Assembly (NCBI GenBank): GCA_015485375.1
Contig: WFTU01000149.1
Span: 1 to 5,508 of the forward strand
Direction: 5' to 3'
DNA: 5,508 bases
Source: Paracoccaceae bacterium
GTDB lineage: Bacteria; Pseudomonadota; Alphaproteobacteria; Rhodobacterales; Rhodobacteraceae
Shown here: positions 1 through 5,508 of the stretch, piece after piece
How positions within the stretch are numbered: position 1 is the stretch's first letter
Layout of the letters: every line of letters starts with the position of its first letter
Notes under the pieces: model-generated
Database searches by the model: none
The model's input: only the letters and a program-made list of their open reading frames with translations
Told to the model about the DNA's origin: nothing
Translations under genes and position numbers: made by a program

Positions 1-2
1 AT

Positions 3-1229
3 ATGGGATCGCTGGATGTTGACTTTATCCGCAGGCAGTTTCCGGCGTTTTCCGAGCCTTCGTTGCAGGGGCAGGCGTTTTTTGAAAACGCGGGTGGGTC
101 CTATACCAGCGGGTTCGTGATTGACCGGCTGACGCGGTATTACCGGGAGCGCAAGGTGCAGCCCTATGCGCCATACGAGGCCTCGCGGCTGGCGGGGGCG
201 GAGATGGACGAGGCGCGCACGCGGCTGGCGGCCCTGCTGAATATCGGCGAGAGCGAGCTGTCCTTCGGGCCGTCTACCAGCCAGAACACCTATGTTCTGG
301 CGCAGGCGTTTCGCCATATCATGAAGCCCGGGGATGCGGTGGTGGTGACCAATCAGGATCACGAGGCCAATACCGGTGTCTGGCGGCGTTTGGCCGAAGA
401 CGGGATCGAGGTGCGCGAGTGGCGGGTGGATTCCGATACGGGGTTCCTCGATCCGGCGGAGCTGCCGCATTTGCTGGACGGGAAGGTGAAGCTGGTGACC
501 TTTCCCCATTGCTCCAACATCGTCGGGCAGATCAATCCGGTGGCGGAGATTTGCAAAACGGTGCATGACGCGGGCGCGGTGGCGGTGGTGGACGGGGTGA
601 GCTTTGCCCCGCACGGCTTGCCGGACATCGGGGCGCTGGGCGCGGATGTGTATCTGTTTTCGGCCTACAAGACCTACGGGCCGCATCAGGGCCTGATGTA
701 TGTGGAGCATTCGCTGGGGCAGCGCCTGCCCAATCAGGGGCATTATTTCAATGCGGGCTATCCGGAGAAACGCTTTACCCCCGCGGGGCCGGATCATGCG
801 CAGATTGCCGCCTCGGCCGGAATGGCGGATTATGTGGATGCGGTTTATGCGCATCATTTCGATGGCGCGGAGGATGCAGCGGCGCGGGCGCGGGCGGTGC
901 TGGGCTTGCAGTCGGCGCACGAGGCGGAACTGCTGGCGCCCTTGCTGGAGTATCTGCGCGGGCGCAACGGTATTCGCCTGATCGGGCCGGACACGGTGGA
1001 GGGGCGGGTGCCGACGGTGGCGATCGCCCTGCCGCATCAGGGAGAGAAGGTGGCGCGTTCGCTGGCGGAGCACGGGATCATGGCGGGGGGCGGCGATTTT
1101 TACGCGGTGCGCTTGCTGGAGGCGCTGGGCATCGATCCGGCACACGGGGTGCTGCGGTTGAGTTTCGTGCATTACACCAGCGCCGACGAGGTGCAGAAGC
1201 TGTTGAAAGCGCTGGACAAGGTGATTTAG
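3..1229 (+). CDS. Cysteine desulfurase-like class V aminotransferase-fold PLP enzyme
   Basis: A 408-residue fold-type I PLP enzyme that resembles the cysteine desulfurase-like subgroup around Vibrio VC1184 (TIGR01976 type); its substrate is unknown. Visible landmarks in order: FFENAGGSYTS near residues 27-37; a phosphate-binding GPSTSQNT near 90; DHEAN with H120, expected to stack on the PLP ring; SNIVGQINPVAEI near 172-184; VVDGVSFAPHG with D197, expected to contact the pyridine nitrogen; SAYKTYGPH with K223, the expected Schiff-base lysine; and a C-terminal RLSFVHYTSADEV. The loop that carries the catalytic Cys in SufS/CsdA (RTGHHCA) reads GGGDFYA at 362-368, with Tyr367 at the Cys position, so sulfur transfer from cysteine by the usual persulfide route is doubtful. 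The ATG at 3 fits the usual N-terminus of the family, but its ribosome binding site lies outside the window. No suf or isc gene is adjacent. The family call is firm; the reaction is not. Confidence 0.9.
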   Translation: MGSLDVDFIRRQFPAFSEPSLQGQAFFENAGGSYTSGFVIDRLTRYYRERKVQPYAPYEASRLAGAEMDEARTRLAALLNIGESELSFGPSTSQNTYVLAQAFRHIMKPGDAVVVTNQDHEANTGVWRRLAEDGIEVREWRVDSDTGFLDPAELPHLLDGKVKLVTFPHCSNIVGQINPVAEICKTVHDAGAVAVVDGVSFAPHGLPDIGALGADVYLFSAYKTYGPHQGLMYVEHSLGQRLPNQGHYFNAGYPEKRFTPAGPDHAQIAASAGMADYVDAVYAHHFDGAEDAAARARAVLGLQSAHEAELLAPLLEYLRGRNGIRLIGPDTVEGRVPTVAIALPHQGEKVARSLAEHGIMAGGGDFYAVRLLEALGIDPAHGVLRLSFVHYTSADEVQKLLKALDKVI

Positions 1230-1235
1230 CTCCGG

Positions 1236-1264
1236 TTGGTTTTTCGCGGCATTTCTGCTATGGT
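1236..1264 (+). promoter_or_regulatory. Candidate sigma70 promoter for the CFA-family gene and trgA
   Basis: TTGGTT at 1236-1241 is followed by exactly 17 bp and then TATGGT at 1259-1264. A TG one base upstream (1256-1257) makes an extended -10. The -10 matches the consensus at 4 of 6 positions, and the -35 has the TTG core. Transcription would start near 1271, giving a leader of about 16 nt before the ATG at 1287. The element sits seven bases after the preceding stop codon, so the downstream gene need not depend on read-through. This is by inspection only. Confidence 0.55.
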
Positions 1265-1267
1265 CGG

Positions 1268-1279
1268 CCCCGATCGGGG
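1268..1279. promoter_or_regulatory. Perfect 12-bp palindrome CCCCGATCGGGG at the predicted start site
   Basis: The sequence CCCCGATCGGGG is fully self-complementary. It lies immediately downstream of the candidate -10, over the expected transcription start, and its right half is part of the purine-rich GGGGG Shine-Dalgarno. It could be an operator. If transcripts begin upstream of it, it could instead form a CCCC/GGGG hairpin with a GATC loop that hides the ribosome binding site. GC-rich DNA makes such palindromes fairly likely by chance. Confidence 0.35.
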
Positions 1280-1280
1280 G
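1276..1280 (+). promoter_or_regulatory. Shine-Dalgarno fixing the CFA-family start at 1287
   Basis: GGGGG lies six bases before the ATG at 1287. The two upstream in-frame alternatives are poor: TTG at 1236 coincides with the -35 element, and ATG at 1260 lies inside the -10 element. The homology to CFA synthases also begins only after residue 1 of the 1287 start. Confidence 0.6.
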
Positions 1281-1286
1281 TGTGAC

Positions 1287-2492
1287 ATGGACGTGTTTGC
1301 GACTACCAGAGGCCAGAACGGGCTGCCGCCGCGTTTTGCGGCGATCTTCGAAATTCTTTCGGACCTGAAAGCGGGAACGCTGGAATTTGTTCTGCCGGAC
1401 GGGCGGGTGTTCCGGATCGACGGGGTGCTGGACGGCCCGCACGGGCGGATCAATGTGCGTGATCCGCGCATGTTCAAACGGATATTGCGGGACGGGAAAA
1501 CCGGCTTTGCCGAGGCCTATATGGACGGCTGGTGGGATACGCCGGATCTGGTGGCGTTGCTGGATGTGCTGATCGGGGTCAATGACCGGGTGAATGCGGC
1601 GCTGACGGGGATTGCTTTCGTGCGGATGTTCGACCGGATGCAGCACTGGTGTCACAACAACAACAAATGGCGGGCGCGCAAGAATATCTCCTACCACTAC
1701 GATCTGGGCAACGATTTCTATGCGCTCTGGCTGGACGAGACCATGACCTATTCCTCGGCCCTGTTCGACCGTTCCGACGATCTGGCCGAGGCGCAGAACC
1801 GGAAATACGAGAGCCTGTGCGATTTTATCGGCGTGCGGCAGGGCGACAGCCTGCTGGAGATCGGGTGCGGCTGGGGCGGGTTTGCGGAATATGCGGCGCG
1901 CACGCGCGGGGCGAAGGTGAAGGGGCTGACGATCTCGCAGGAACAGCATGATTTCGCGCGGGAACGGATGTTCAAAGCGGGGTTGGCGGAGCGGGTGGAT
2001 ATCGTCATGCAGGACTACCGCGACGAGCGCGGGCGCTATGACGGGATTGCCTCGGTCGAGATGTTCGAGGCGGTGGGGGAAAAATACTGGCCGACCTATT
2101 TCGATACGGTGCGGCGTAGCCTGAAAGACGGGGCGAAGGCGTCGTTGCAGATCATTACCATCCGCGAGGATATGTTCGCGCGCTATCGCAAGGGTGTCGA
2201 TTTTATCCAGAAGTATATTTTTCCGGGCGGCATGCTGCCCAGCCCCTCGCGGCTGGAGGCGGAGGCCGCGCGGGCCGGTTTGCGCAAGCTGGGGTCACTG
2301 GAATTCGGGGCGGATTATTCCGAAACCCTGCGCCGCTGGCACAGCAATTTCAACGGTGCATGGGGGCAGATCGAGGGCATGGGTTTCGATGACCGCTTCC
2401 GGCGGATGTGGAATTATTATCTTGCCTCTTGCGCCGCGGCGTTTAAGGCTGGCACAACAGATGTTACGCAAATTACGTTAAGCCGCGCCTGA
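1287..2492 (+). CDS. Cyclopropane-fatty-acyl-phospholipid synthase family methyltransferase
   Basis: A 401-residue SAM-dependent methyltransferase expected to act at the inner membrane surface on unsaturated acyl chains of phospholipids, classically adding a methylene to make cyclopropane fatty acids. It is close in length to E. coli Cfa (382 residues) and has the same N-terminal lipid-binding domain, ending in FAEAYMDGWWD. The catalytic domain shows YHYDLGNDFYALWLDETMTYSS, motif I LEIGCGWGG at 190-198, GLTISQEQ, QDYRD, VEMFEAVG with E261, KYIFPGGMLPS, FGADYSETLRRW with Y344, and a C-terminal FRRMWNYYLASC. Against E. coli from memory, bicarbonate-site Glu239 and Tyr317 are kept as E261 and Y344, but Cys139 is Ser157 and His266 is Ile290. 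The enzyme may therefore be a distinct subgroup, for example a fatty-acid C-methylase such as the furan-fatty-acid enzyme UfaM of Rhodobacter. It has its own promoter candidate, and trgA follows after nine bases, so the two are probably co-transcribed. Confidence 0.92.
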   Translation: MDVFATTRGQNGLPPRFAAIFEILSDLKAGTLEFVLPDGRVFRIDGVLDGPHGRINVRDPRMFKRILRDGKTGFAEAYMDGWWDTPDLVALLDVLIGVNDRVNAALTGIAFVRMFDRMQHWCHNNNKWRARKNISYHYDLGNDFYALWLDETMTYSSALFDRSDDLAEAQNRKYESLCDFIGVRQGDSLLEIGCGWGGFAEYAARTRGAKVKGLTISQEQHDFARERMFKAGLAERVDIVMQDYRDERGRYDGIASVEMFEAVGEKYWPTYFDTVRRSLKDGAKASLQIITIREDMFARYRKGVDFIQKYIFPGGMLPSPSRLEAEAARAGLRKLGSLEFGADYSETLRRWHSNFNGAWGQIEGMGFDDRFRRMWNYYLASCAAAFKAGTTDVTQITLSRA

Positions 2493-2501
2493 GAGGATAA
2501 A

Positions 2502-2945
2502 ATGCCCACTGCTGCCAAGCTCGTTTCCGCTATCTACATGGCGATAGCCAGTGTTGTTGTGATCATGGTGGTGGTCAGCGTTTATCCGGATATCGAGCGC
2601 GAACAGAACCGGATGGCGATAACCGCAGGGATCGTCGGGCTGCTGGTCGGCTGGCGCGGGTTGGGGAAACGTATCAAGTTCGAGGAGCGCACGGCGGTGT
2701 CGCTGGGGATACGCTCCGGCGGGTCGGCTTATCTGTGGGTTCTGTTCCTGTTCGGGCTGAACGAGATGATCCAGGGAATATTGCGCAACCGCTATTTCGA
2801 GCCGATTGATGCGGTCCTGACCATTCCGGCGGAGATGATGGAAATCGGGCAGTTGTCGCTGAGACTTCCGATTGTTGCGGCCATTCTGGTCTTGTCGGCT
2901 GTCGGTGGAATTATCGCGAAGCGCACCGGCAACCGCTGGAGCTGA
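2502..2945 (+). CDS. trgA: TrgA family inner-membrane protein (tellurite resistance-associated)
   Basis: A 147-residue integral membrane protein recognised by its MPTAAKLV N-terminus, its size and the central NEMIQGILRNRYFEPIDAV segment at 87-105, all as in Rhodobacter sphaeroides TrgA. Four hydrophobic helices are visible at about 6-27, 38-54, 75-93 and 121-139, with a basic C-terminal tail (KRTGNRW). The biochemical function is unknown; trgAB raises tellurite resistance in R. sphaeroides and Paracoccus. The start is supported by AGAGGA at 2492-2497, overlapping the preceding TGA and four bases from the ATG. The nine-base gap implies co-transcription with the CFA-family gene. The usual partner trgB is not next to it here; cysK follows instead. 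A general role in membrane or redox stress is equally compatible with the sequence. Confidence 0.85.
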   Translation: MPTAAKLVSAIYMAIASVVVIMVVVSVYPDIEREQNRMAITAGIVGLLVGWRGLGKRIKFEERTAVSLGIRSGGSAYLWVLFLFGLNEMIQGILRNRYFEPIDAVLTIPAEMMEIGQLSLRLPIVAAILVLSAVGGIIAKRTGNRWS

Positions 2946-2953
2946 CGGCGCGC

Positions 2954-2977
2954 TTCCGCCATGTGCGGGAAAATTTT
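2954..2977 (+). terminator. Weak intrinsic terminator-like hairpin after trgA
   Basis: Nine bases after the trgA stop, TTCCGC (2954-2959) can pair with GCGGGA (2965-2970) around the five-base loop CATGT, with one G-T wobble. AAA and then TTTT follow at 2971-2977. The stem is short and the T run has only four bases, so termination may be partial. An overlapping alternative pairing, GGCG 2947-2950 with CGCC 2957-2960, would exclude this hairpin. Confidence 0.35.
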
Positions 2978-2979
2978 CC
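2968..2979. promoter_or_regulatory. Perfect palindrome GGAAAATTTTCC upstream of cysK
   Basis: This 12-bp perfect inverted repeat is AT-rich in an otherwise GC-rich region. It ends 20 bp before the candidate -35 of cysK, so it could be a regulator binding site. Its left half overlaps the terminator-like hairpin and its T run, so it may simply be part of that element. I do not recognise the site as belonging to a specific regulator. Confidence 0.3.
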
Positions 2980-2999
2980 GTGACCGCTATTGTGTCTGA

Positions 3000-3028
3000 T
3001 TGGCATAGGGACTTAATCGGAGTATTGA
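3000..3028 (+). promoter_or_regulatory. Candidate promoter for cysK and the mechanosensitive channel gene
   Basis: TTGGCA at 3000-3005 matches the -35 consensus at 5 of 6 positions. A 17-bp spacer leads to TATTGA at 3023-3028, a weak -10 with only TAT matching. Transcription would start near 3035, about 30 nt before the cysK ATG. A competing pair is TTGTGT at 2990-2995 with CTTAAT at 3012-3017 (16-bp spacing). A promoter somewhere in this 119-bp gap is plausible; which pair is used is uncertain. Confidence 0.35.
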
Positions 3029-3064
3029 GTCTGAAACGCCGCCATTTTTTCCGGGGATACCAAT

Positions 3065-4114
3065 ATGGACCGTTACGCCGATCTTCCTGATGCCGTAGGG
3101 CATACACCGCTCATCCGTCTGAAAAAGGCTTCGGAGATCACCGGATGCGAGATTTACGGCAAGGCGGAGTTCCTCAATCCCGGTCAGTCGGTGAAGGATC
3201 GCGCAGCGCTGGGCATCATTCGCGACGCGATTGCCAAGGGCACGCTGAAACCTGGCGGCACGATTGTCGAGGGCACGGCGGGCAATACCGGTATCGGGCT
3301 GGCGCTGGTCGGGGCCGCGATGGGGTTCAAGACGGTGATTGTTATCCCCGAGACGCAGACGCAGGAAAAGAAGGATATGATCCGGCTGGCGGGGGCGACC
3401 CTGATCGAGGTGCCGGCGAAGCCTTACCGCAACCCCAACAACTTTGTGCGCTATTCCGAGCGGCTGGCGGCGGCTTTGAACGAAACCTTGCCGAACGGGG
3501 CGATCTGGGCGAACCAGTTTGACAATGTGGCCAACCGGCAGGCGCATATCGACAGCACCGCGCCGGAGATTTTCGAACAGACGGACGGCAAGATCGACGG
3601 GTTTGTCTGCGCGGTCGGCTCCGGCGGGACGCTGGCGGGTGTGGCCATGGGGCTGCACGAGCGCAACAGGGATATCAAGATCGCGCTGGCCGATCCGGAC
3701 GGGGCGGCGCTGTATAGCTATTATACGACCGGCGAGCTGAAATCCGAGGGCAGTTCCATCATGGAAGGAATCGGGCAAGGGCGGATCACGAAGAACCTTG
3801 AAGGCTTGTCCGTGGATATGGCCTTCAACATTCCCGACAGCGAGGCGTTGCCGGTGGTGTTCGATTTGCTGGCCGACGAGGGCCTGTGTCTGGGTGGATC
3901 CTCGGGTGTCAACGTGGCCGGTGCGGTGCGCATGGCAAGGGAAATGGGGCCGGGCAAGACGATTGTGACTGTGCTGGCCGACTTCGGCACGCGCTACCAG
4001 TCGAAGCTGTTCAATCCGGCATTCCTGCATTCCAAGGGTCTGCCGGTGCCGGAATGGCTGGACCGCGAGGCGGCGGAAATGCCGGATGTCTCGGTCGAAG
4101 TGGACGAGGCATAA
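3065..4114 (+). CDS. cysK: Cysteine synthase A (O-acetylserine sulfhydrylase)
   Basis: A 349-residue cytoplasmic fold-type II PLP enzyme expected to make L-cysteine from O-acetylserine and sulfide. Landmarks: GHTPLIRL near residues 12-19; NPGQSVKDR with K44 as the PLP lysine; EGTAGNTGIGLA at 69-80, the substrate-binding loop; GSGGTLAG at 185-192, the PLP phosphate loop; and VLADFGTRYQSKLFNP with F307. The 12 residues from 69 carry Ala72 where most family members have Ser (TSGNT), and Phe307 sits where the PDSG serine that contacts the PLP nitrogen normally lies. I recall the same pattern in rhizobial and other alphaproteobacterial cysteine synthases, so it looks like a subfamily rather than decay. 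The protein is longer than the roughly 310-320 residues of E. coli CysK, through a C-terminal extension containing SKGLPVPEWLD and an acidic tail. GGGGA at 3053-3057 lies seven bases before the ATG. It follows trgA, as in the R. sphaeroides tellurite locus. A cystathionine beta-synthase-like activity cannot be excluded. Confidence 0.9.
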   Translation: MDRYADLPDAVGHTPLIRLKKASEITGCEIYGKAEFLNPGQSVKDRAALGIIRDAIAKGTLKPGGTIVEGTAGNTGIGLALVGAAMGFKTVIVIPETQTQEKKDMIRLAGATLIEVPAKPYRNPNNFVRYSERLAAALNETLPNGAIWANQFDNVANRQAHIDSTAPEIFEQTDGKIDGFVCAVGSGGTLAGVAMGLHERNRDIKIALADPDGAALYSYYTTGELKSEGSSIMEGIGQGRITKNLEGLSVDMAFNIPDSEALPVVFDLLADEGLCLGGSSGVNVAGAVRMAREMGPGKTIVTVLADFGTRYQSKLFNPAFLHSKGLPVPEWLDREAAEMPDVSVEVDEA

Positions 4115-4122
4115 GGGTGGCT

Positions 4123-5508
4123 ATGAAAAATATCGCGATTCTGTTGCTGCGTCCGCTGTTGCTGGCGCTGTTTCTGGCTTCCGGTGCATTGGCGCAACAG
4201 GAGGATACCAGCGCGCTGTTGTCCGAATGGGCGGCGACGGCGGCGCGGGCGGAGGATGTGTTGCAGACCAGTCAGGCCTCCACATCCGCGATGGAGGCCT
4301 TGCGGGCCGAACTGGTGGCGCAGCGCACGGCGATTGTGGCGCTGGAGGACGAAGCCAATACTTCGCTGGCCGGATTGCGGGCGGAACTGGATGCCCTCGG
4401 CGCCCTGCCGACCGATGGTGCGACGGAGCCGCCGGAGGTGGCGGCGCGACGCGAGCAACTGACACAGGAAATTGCGGCCAAGAGCGTGCCGCTGCTGGCG
4501 GCGCAGGCGGCCTACACCCGCGCAGACGGGCTGATCAGTGAAATCAACGGGGTCTTGCGCCAGCGCTTTACCGACCAGCTGGTGGAGCTGGGGCCGACGC
4601 CGCTCAATCCGGTGAGCTGGGTGCCGGCGCTGGAGGATACCGCTGACTTCGGCAAGCGGGTTTATGGCGAGGTTGTCAAGGCGATTACCTCGGAAAGCGG
4701 CAAGACGGACCTGAAACAGAAGGCGCCGCTGGCGCTGTTTCTGGCCGGGCTGGGGCTTTGGCTGTTGCTGGGGTTCCGGCGCAGTTTTGCGCGCCTTGTA
4801 GACAAGGCGCTGGCCTATGCGGGGGACGGGGCGATCTGGCAGTCGGCGCTGTCGAATCTTGCGGGGCTGGTGATGCCGGCCGCCGGTGCGGTAGCGCTGA
4901 TATTCGCGGTGCGGGCGTCCGACCTGTTCGGGATCGCGGGTTCGGCCGTGGTGGCGGTTCTGCCGCAGGTGGCTGTTGCGTTGATCGCGGGTCCGTGGCT
5001 CGGGCGCAGTCTGTTCCATTCCGCGGGCGGTGACGGCGAGGGCAGCCACACGGCGCGTAGCGGGTCGCGCATCGGCTGGACGCTCGGCGTGGTATATGCG
5101 CTGGAAACCCTGCTGCACGCGGTGGCCAATCAGGCCGATTTCAGCCGCGAGACGCAGGCGGTTCTGCAATTCCCGCTGATTATCGTGGCGGCGCTGGCGT
5201 TCTATCGCCTGTCGCGGCTGATCCGGCACGGGGCGCATGACAAACACGAGGAAGGCACGAAGGACGCAGATGAAGGCGGTTCGGTGGGCGGGCTGTTGTC
5301 CTTTGCGGCGCGCCTGCTGTTTATCGTGTCGCTGGCAGCGCCGGTTCTGGCGGCCGTCGGGTATTTTGCGGCGGCGCAGTTTCTGGTCTTTCCGACCATC
5401 GAGACGCTGGCCTTTGTCGGGGCGTTACTGGTGGTTTTCGATCTGGTGCGGGCGTTTCTGGACCACTGGATCGGCGGGGGTGAAAACGAGCTTCGCCGCG
5501 ATCAGGTG
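4123..5508 (+). CDS. DUF3772 / MscS-type mechanosensitive channel, N-terminal part (cut by window end)
   Basis: An uninterrupted frame of 462 codons with no stop before the right edge, so only the N-terminal part is present. The protein starts with a signal peptide (MKNIAILLLRP then a hydrophobic run) with a likely cleavage after ALA at residue 24. A periplasmic, Ala/Glu-rich, probably coiled-coil region spans about 30-160 and contains RAELVAQR, RAELDALGALP, PPEVAARREQLTQEI and LGPTPLNPVSWVPA, which I recognise as the DUF3772 pattern. Hydrophobic helices then follow at about 202-218, 244-263, 271-293, 317-335, 347-362, 396-415 and 427-443. The MscS pore helix and beta domain would be encoded beyond the window, so the channel call rests on the family of the N-terminal part. 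The likely role is release of solutes on hypo-osmotic shock. The start is ATG 4123, with AAGGG at 4113-4117; GTG 4117 is an in-frame alternative adding two residues. Only eight bases separate it from cysK, so co-transcription is likely. Confidence 0.85.
   Translation, partial: MKNIAILLLRPLLLALFLASGALAQQEDTSALLSEWAATAARAEDVLQTSQASTSAMEALRAELVAQRTAIVALEDEANTSLAGLRAELDALGALPTDGATEPPEVAARREQLTQEIAAKSVPLLAAQAAYTRADGLISEINGVLRQRFTDQLVELGPTPLNPVSWVPALEDTADFGKRVYGEVVKAITSESGKTDLKQKAPLALFLAGLGLWLLLGFRRSFARLVDKALAYAGDGAIWQSALSNLAGLVMPAAGAVALIFAVRASDLFGIAGSAVVAVLPQVAVALIAGPWLGRSLFHSAGGDGEGSHTARSGSRIGWTLGVVYALETLLHAVANQADFSRETQAVLQFPLIIVAALAFYRLSRLIRHGAHDKHEEGTKDADEGGSVGGLLSFAARLLFIVSLAAPVLAAVGYFAAAQFLVFPTIETLAFVGALLVVFDLVRAFLDHWIGGGENELRRDQV

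Noticed and set aside
1230..1286. Intrinsic terminator for the aminotransferase-like gene
   Set aside because: The only inverted repeat in the gap, at 1268-1279, is followed by TGTGAC and not by a T run. The TTTTT near 1239 has no stem before it.
1649..1951. Plus-strand frame of 100 codons within the CFA-family gene
   Set aside because: It lies wholly inside conserved catalytic-domain sequence in another frame, and its translation is Arg/Gly-rich noise.
2946..3064. Possible riboswitch (SAM or sulfur-responsive) upstream of cysK
   Set aside because: Only short 4-6 bp stems are visible and the predicted leader is about 30 nt. There is no conserved SAM-riboswitch core or long pairing that I can recognise.
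2478..3107. Minus-strand frame of 209 codons over trgA and the gap before cysK
   Set aside because: It covers trgA, which has a clear start, Shine-Dalgarno and family signature. The antisense translation is polar, His/Asp/Arg-rich and unlike any family I know.
2987..4030. Long open frame on the minus strand (347 codons) antisense to cysK
   Set aside because: The plus strand encodes an unmistakable cysteine synthase with all the main motifs. The antisense product is low-complexity Arg/His/Gln sequence.
4086..4541. Plus-strand frame of 151 codons overlapping the cysK end and channel start
   Set aside because: It is the shifted frame of two real genes and yields Gly/Ala/Arg-rich sequence with no plausible ribosome binding site or domain.
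3994..5247. Long open frame on the minus strand (417 codons) antisense to the channel gene
   Set aside because: Its translation is rich in Arg, Gln and His with no domain pattern. It is a by-product of GC-rich codon use in the plus-strand gene, whose translation has a signal peptide, membrane helices and a recognisable family.

Overview
The window is GC-rich and densely coded on the + strand, and it looks like chromosomal DNA from an alphaproteobacterium, most likely Rhodobacterales (Rhodobacter/Roseobacter relatives). The main taxonomic clue is a TrgA-family membrane protein beginning MPTAAKLV, a family I know only from that order. The alphaproteobacterial style of the cysteine synthase and of the DUF3772-type mechanosensitive channel agrees. 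I see no mobile elements, phage genes, CRISPR arrays, tRNA or rRNA. Codon and base use appear uniform, so there is no sign of recent transfer.

Layout: (1) 3-1229, a complete class V aminotransferase-fold PLP enzyme of the cysteine-desulfurase-like type, starting two bases inside the window. (2) 1230-1286, a short gap with a good sigma70-like promoter (TTGGTT, 17 bp, extended TATGGT) and a perfect 12-bp palindrome lying over the expected transcription start and the Shine-Dalgarno. (3) 1287-2492, a cyclopropane-fatty-acyl-phospholipid synthase-family methyltransferase. (4) 2502-2945, trgA, a four-helix membrane protein nine bases downstream and probably in the same transcript. (5) 2946-3064, an intergenic segment with a terminator-like hairpin, a second 12-bp palindrome and a weaker promoter candidate. 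(6) 3065-4114, a cysteine synthase (cysK). (7) 4123-5508, the 5' part of a DUF3772/MscS-type mechanosensitive channel. This last frame runs open off the right edge and probably shares the cysK transcript.

Functionally, most of the segment concerns the envelope and sulfur/stress metabolism: membrane lipid modification, a tellurite-resistance-associated membrane protein, cysteine biosynthesis and an osmotic safety valve. In Rhodobacter sphaeroides, trgA and cysK are linked and both affect tellurite resistance (recalled from published work), so trgA next to cysK here is probably a conserved neighbourhood. The most useful observations are departures from textbook active sites. The desulfurase-like enzyme has no cysteine at the catalytic loop. 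The CFA-synthase-like enzyme has Ser and Ile where E. coli has bicarbonate-site Cys and His. The cysteine synthase has TAGNTG and ADFG motifs instead of TSGNTG and PDSG. I found no clear evidence of a wholly new system.
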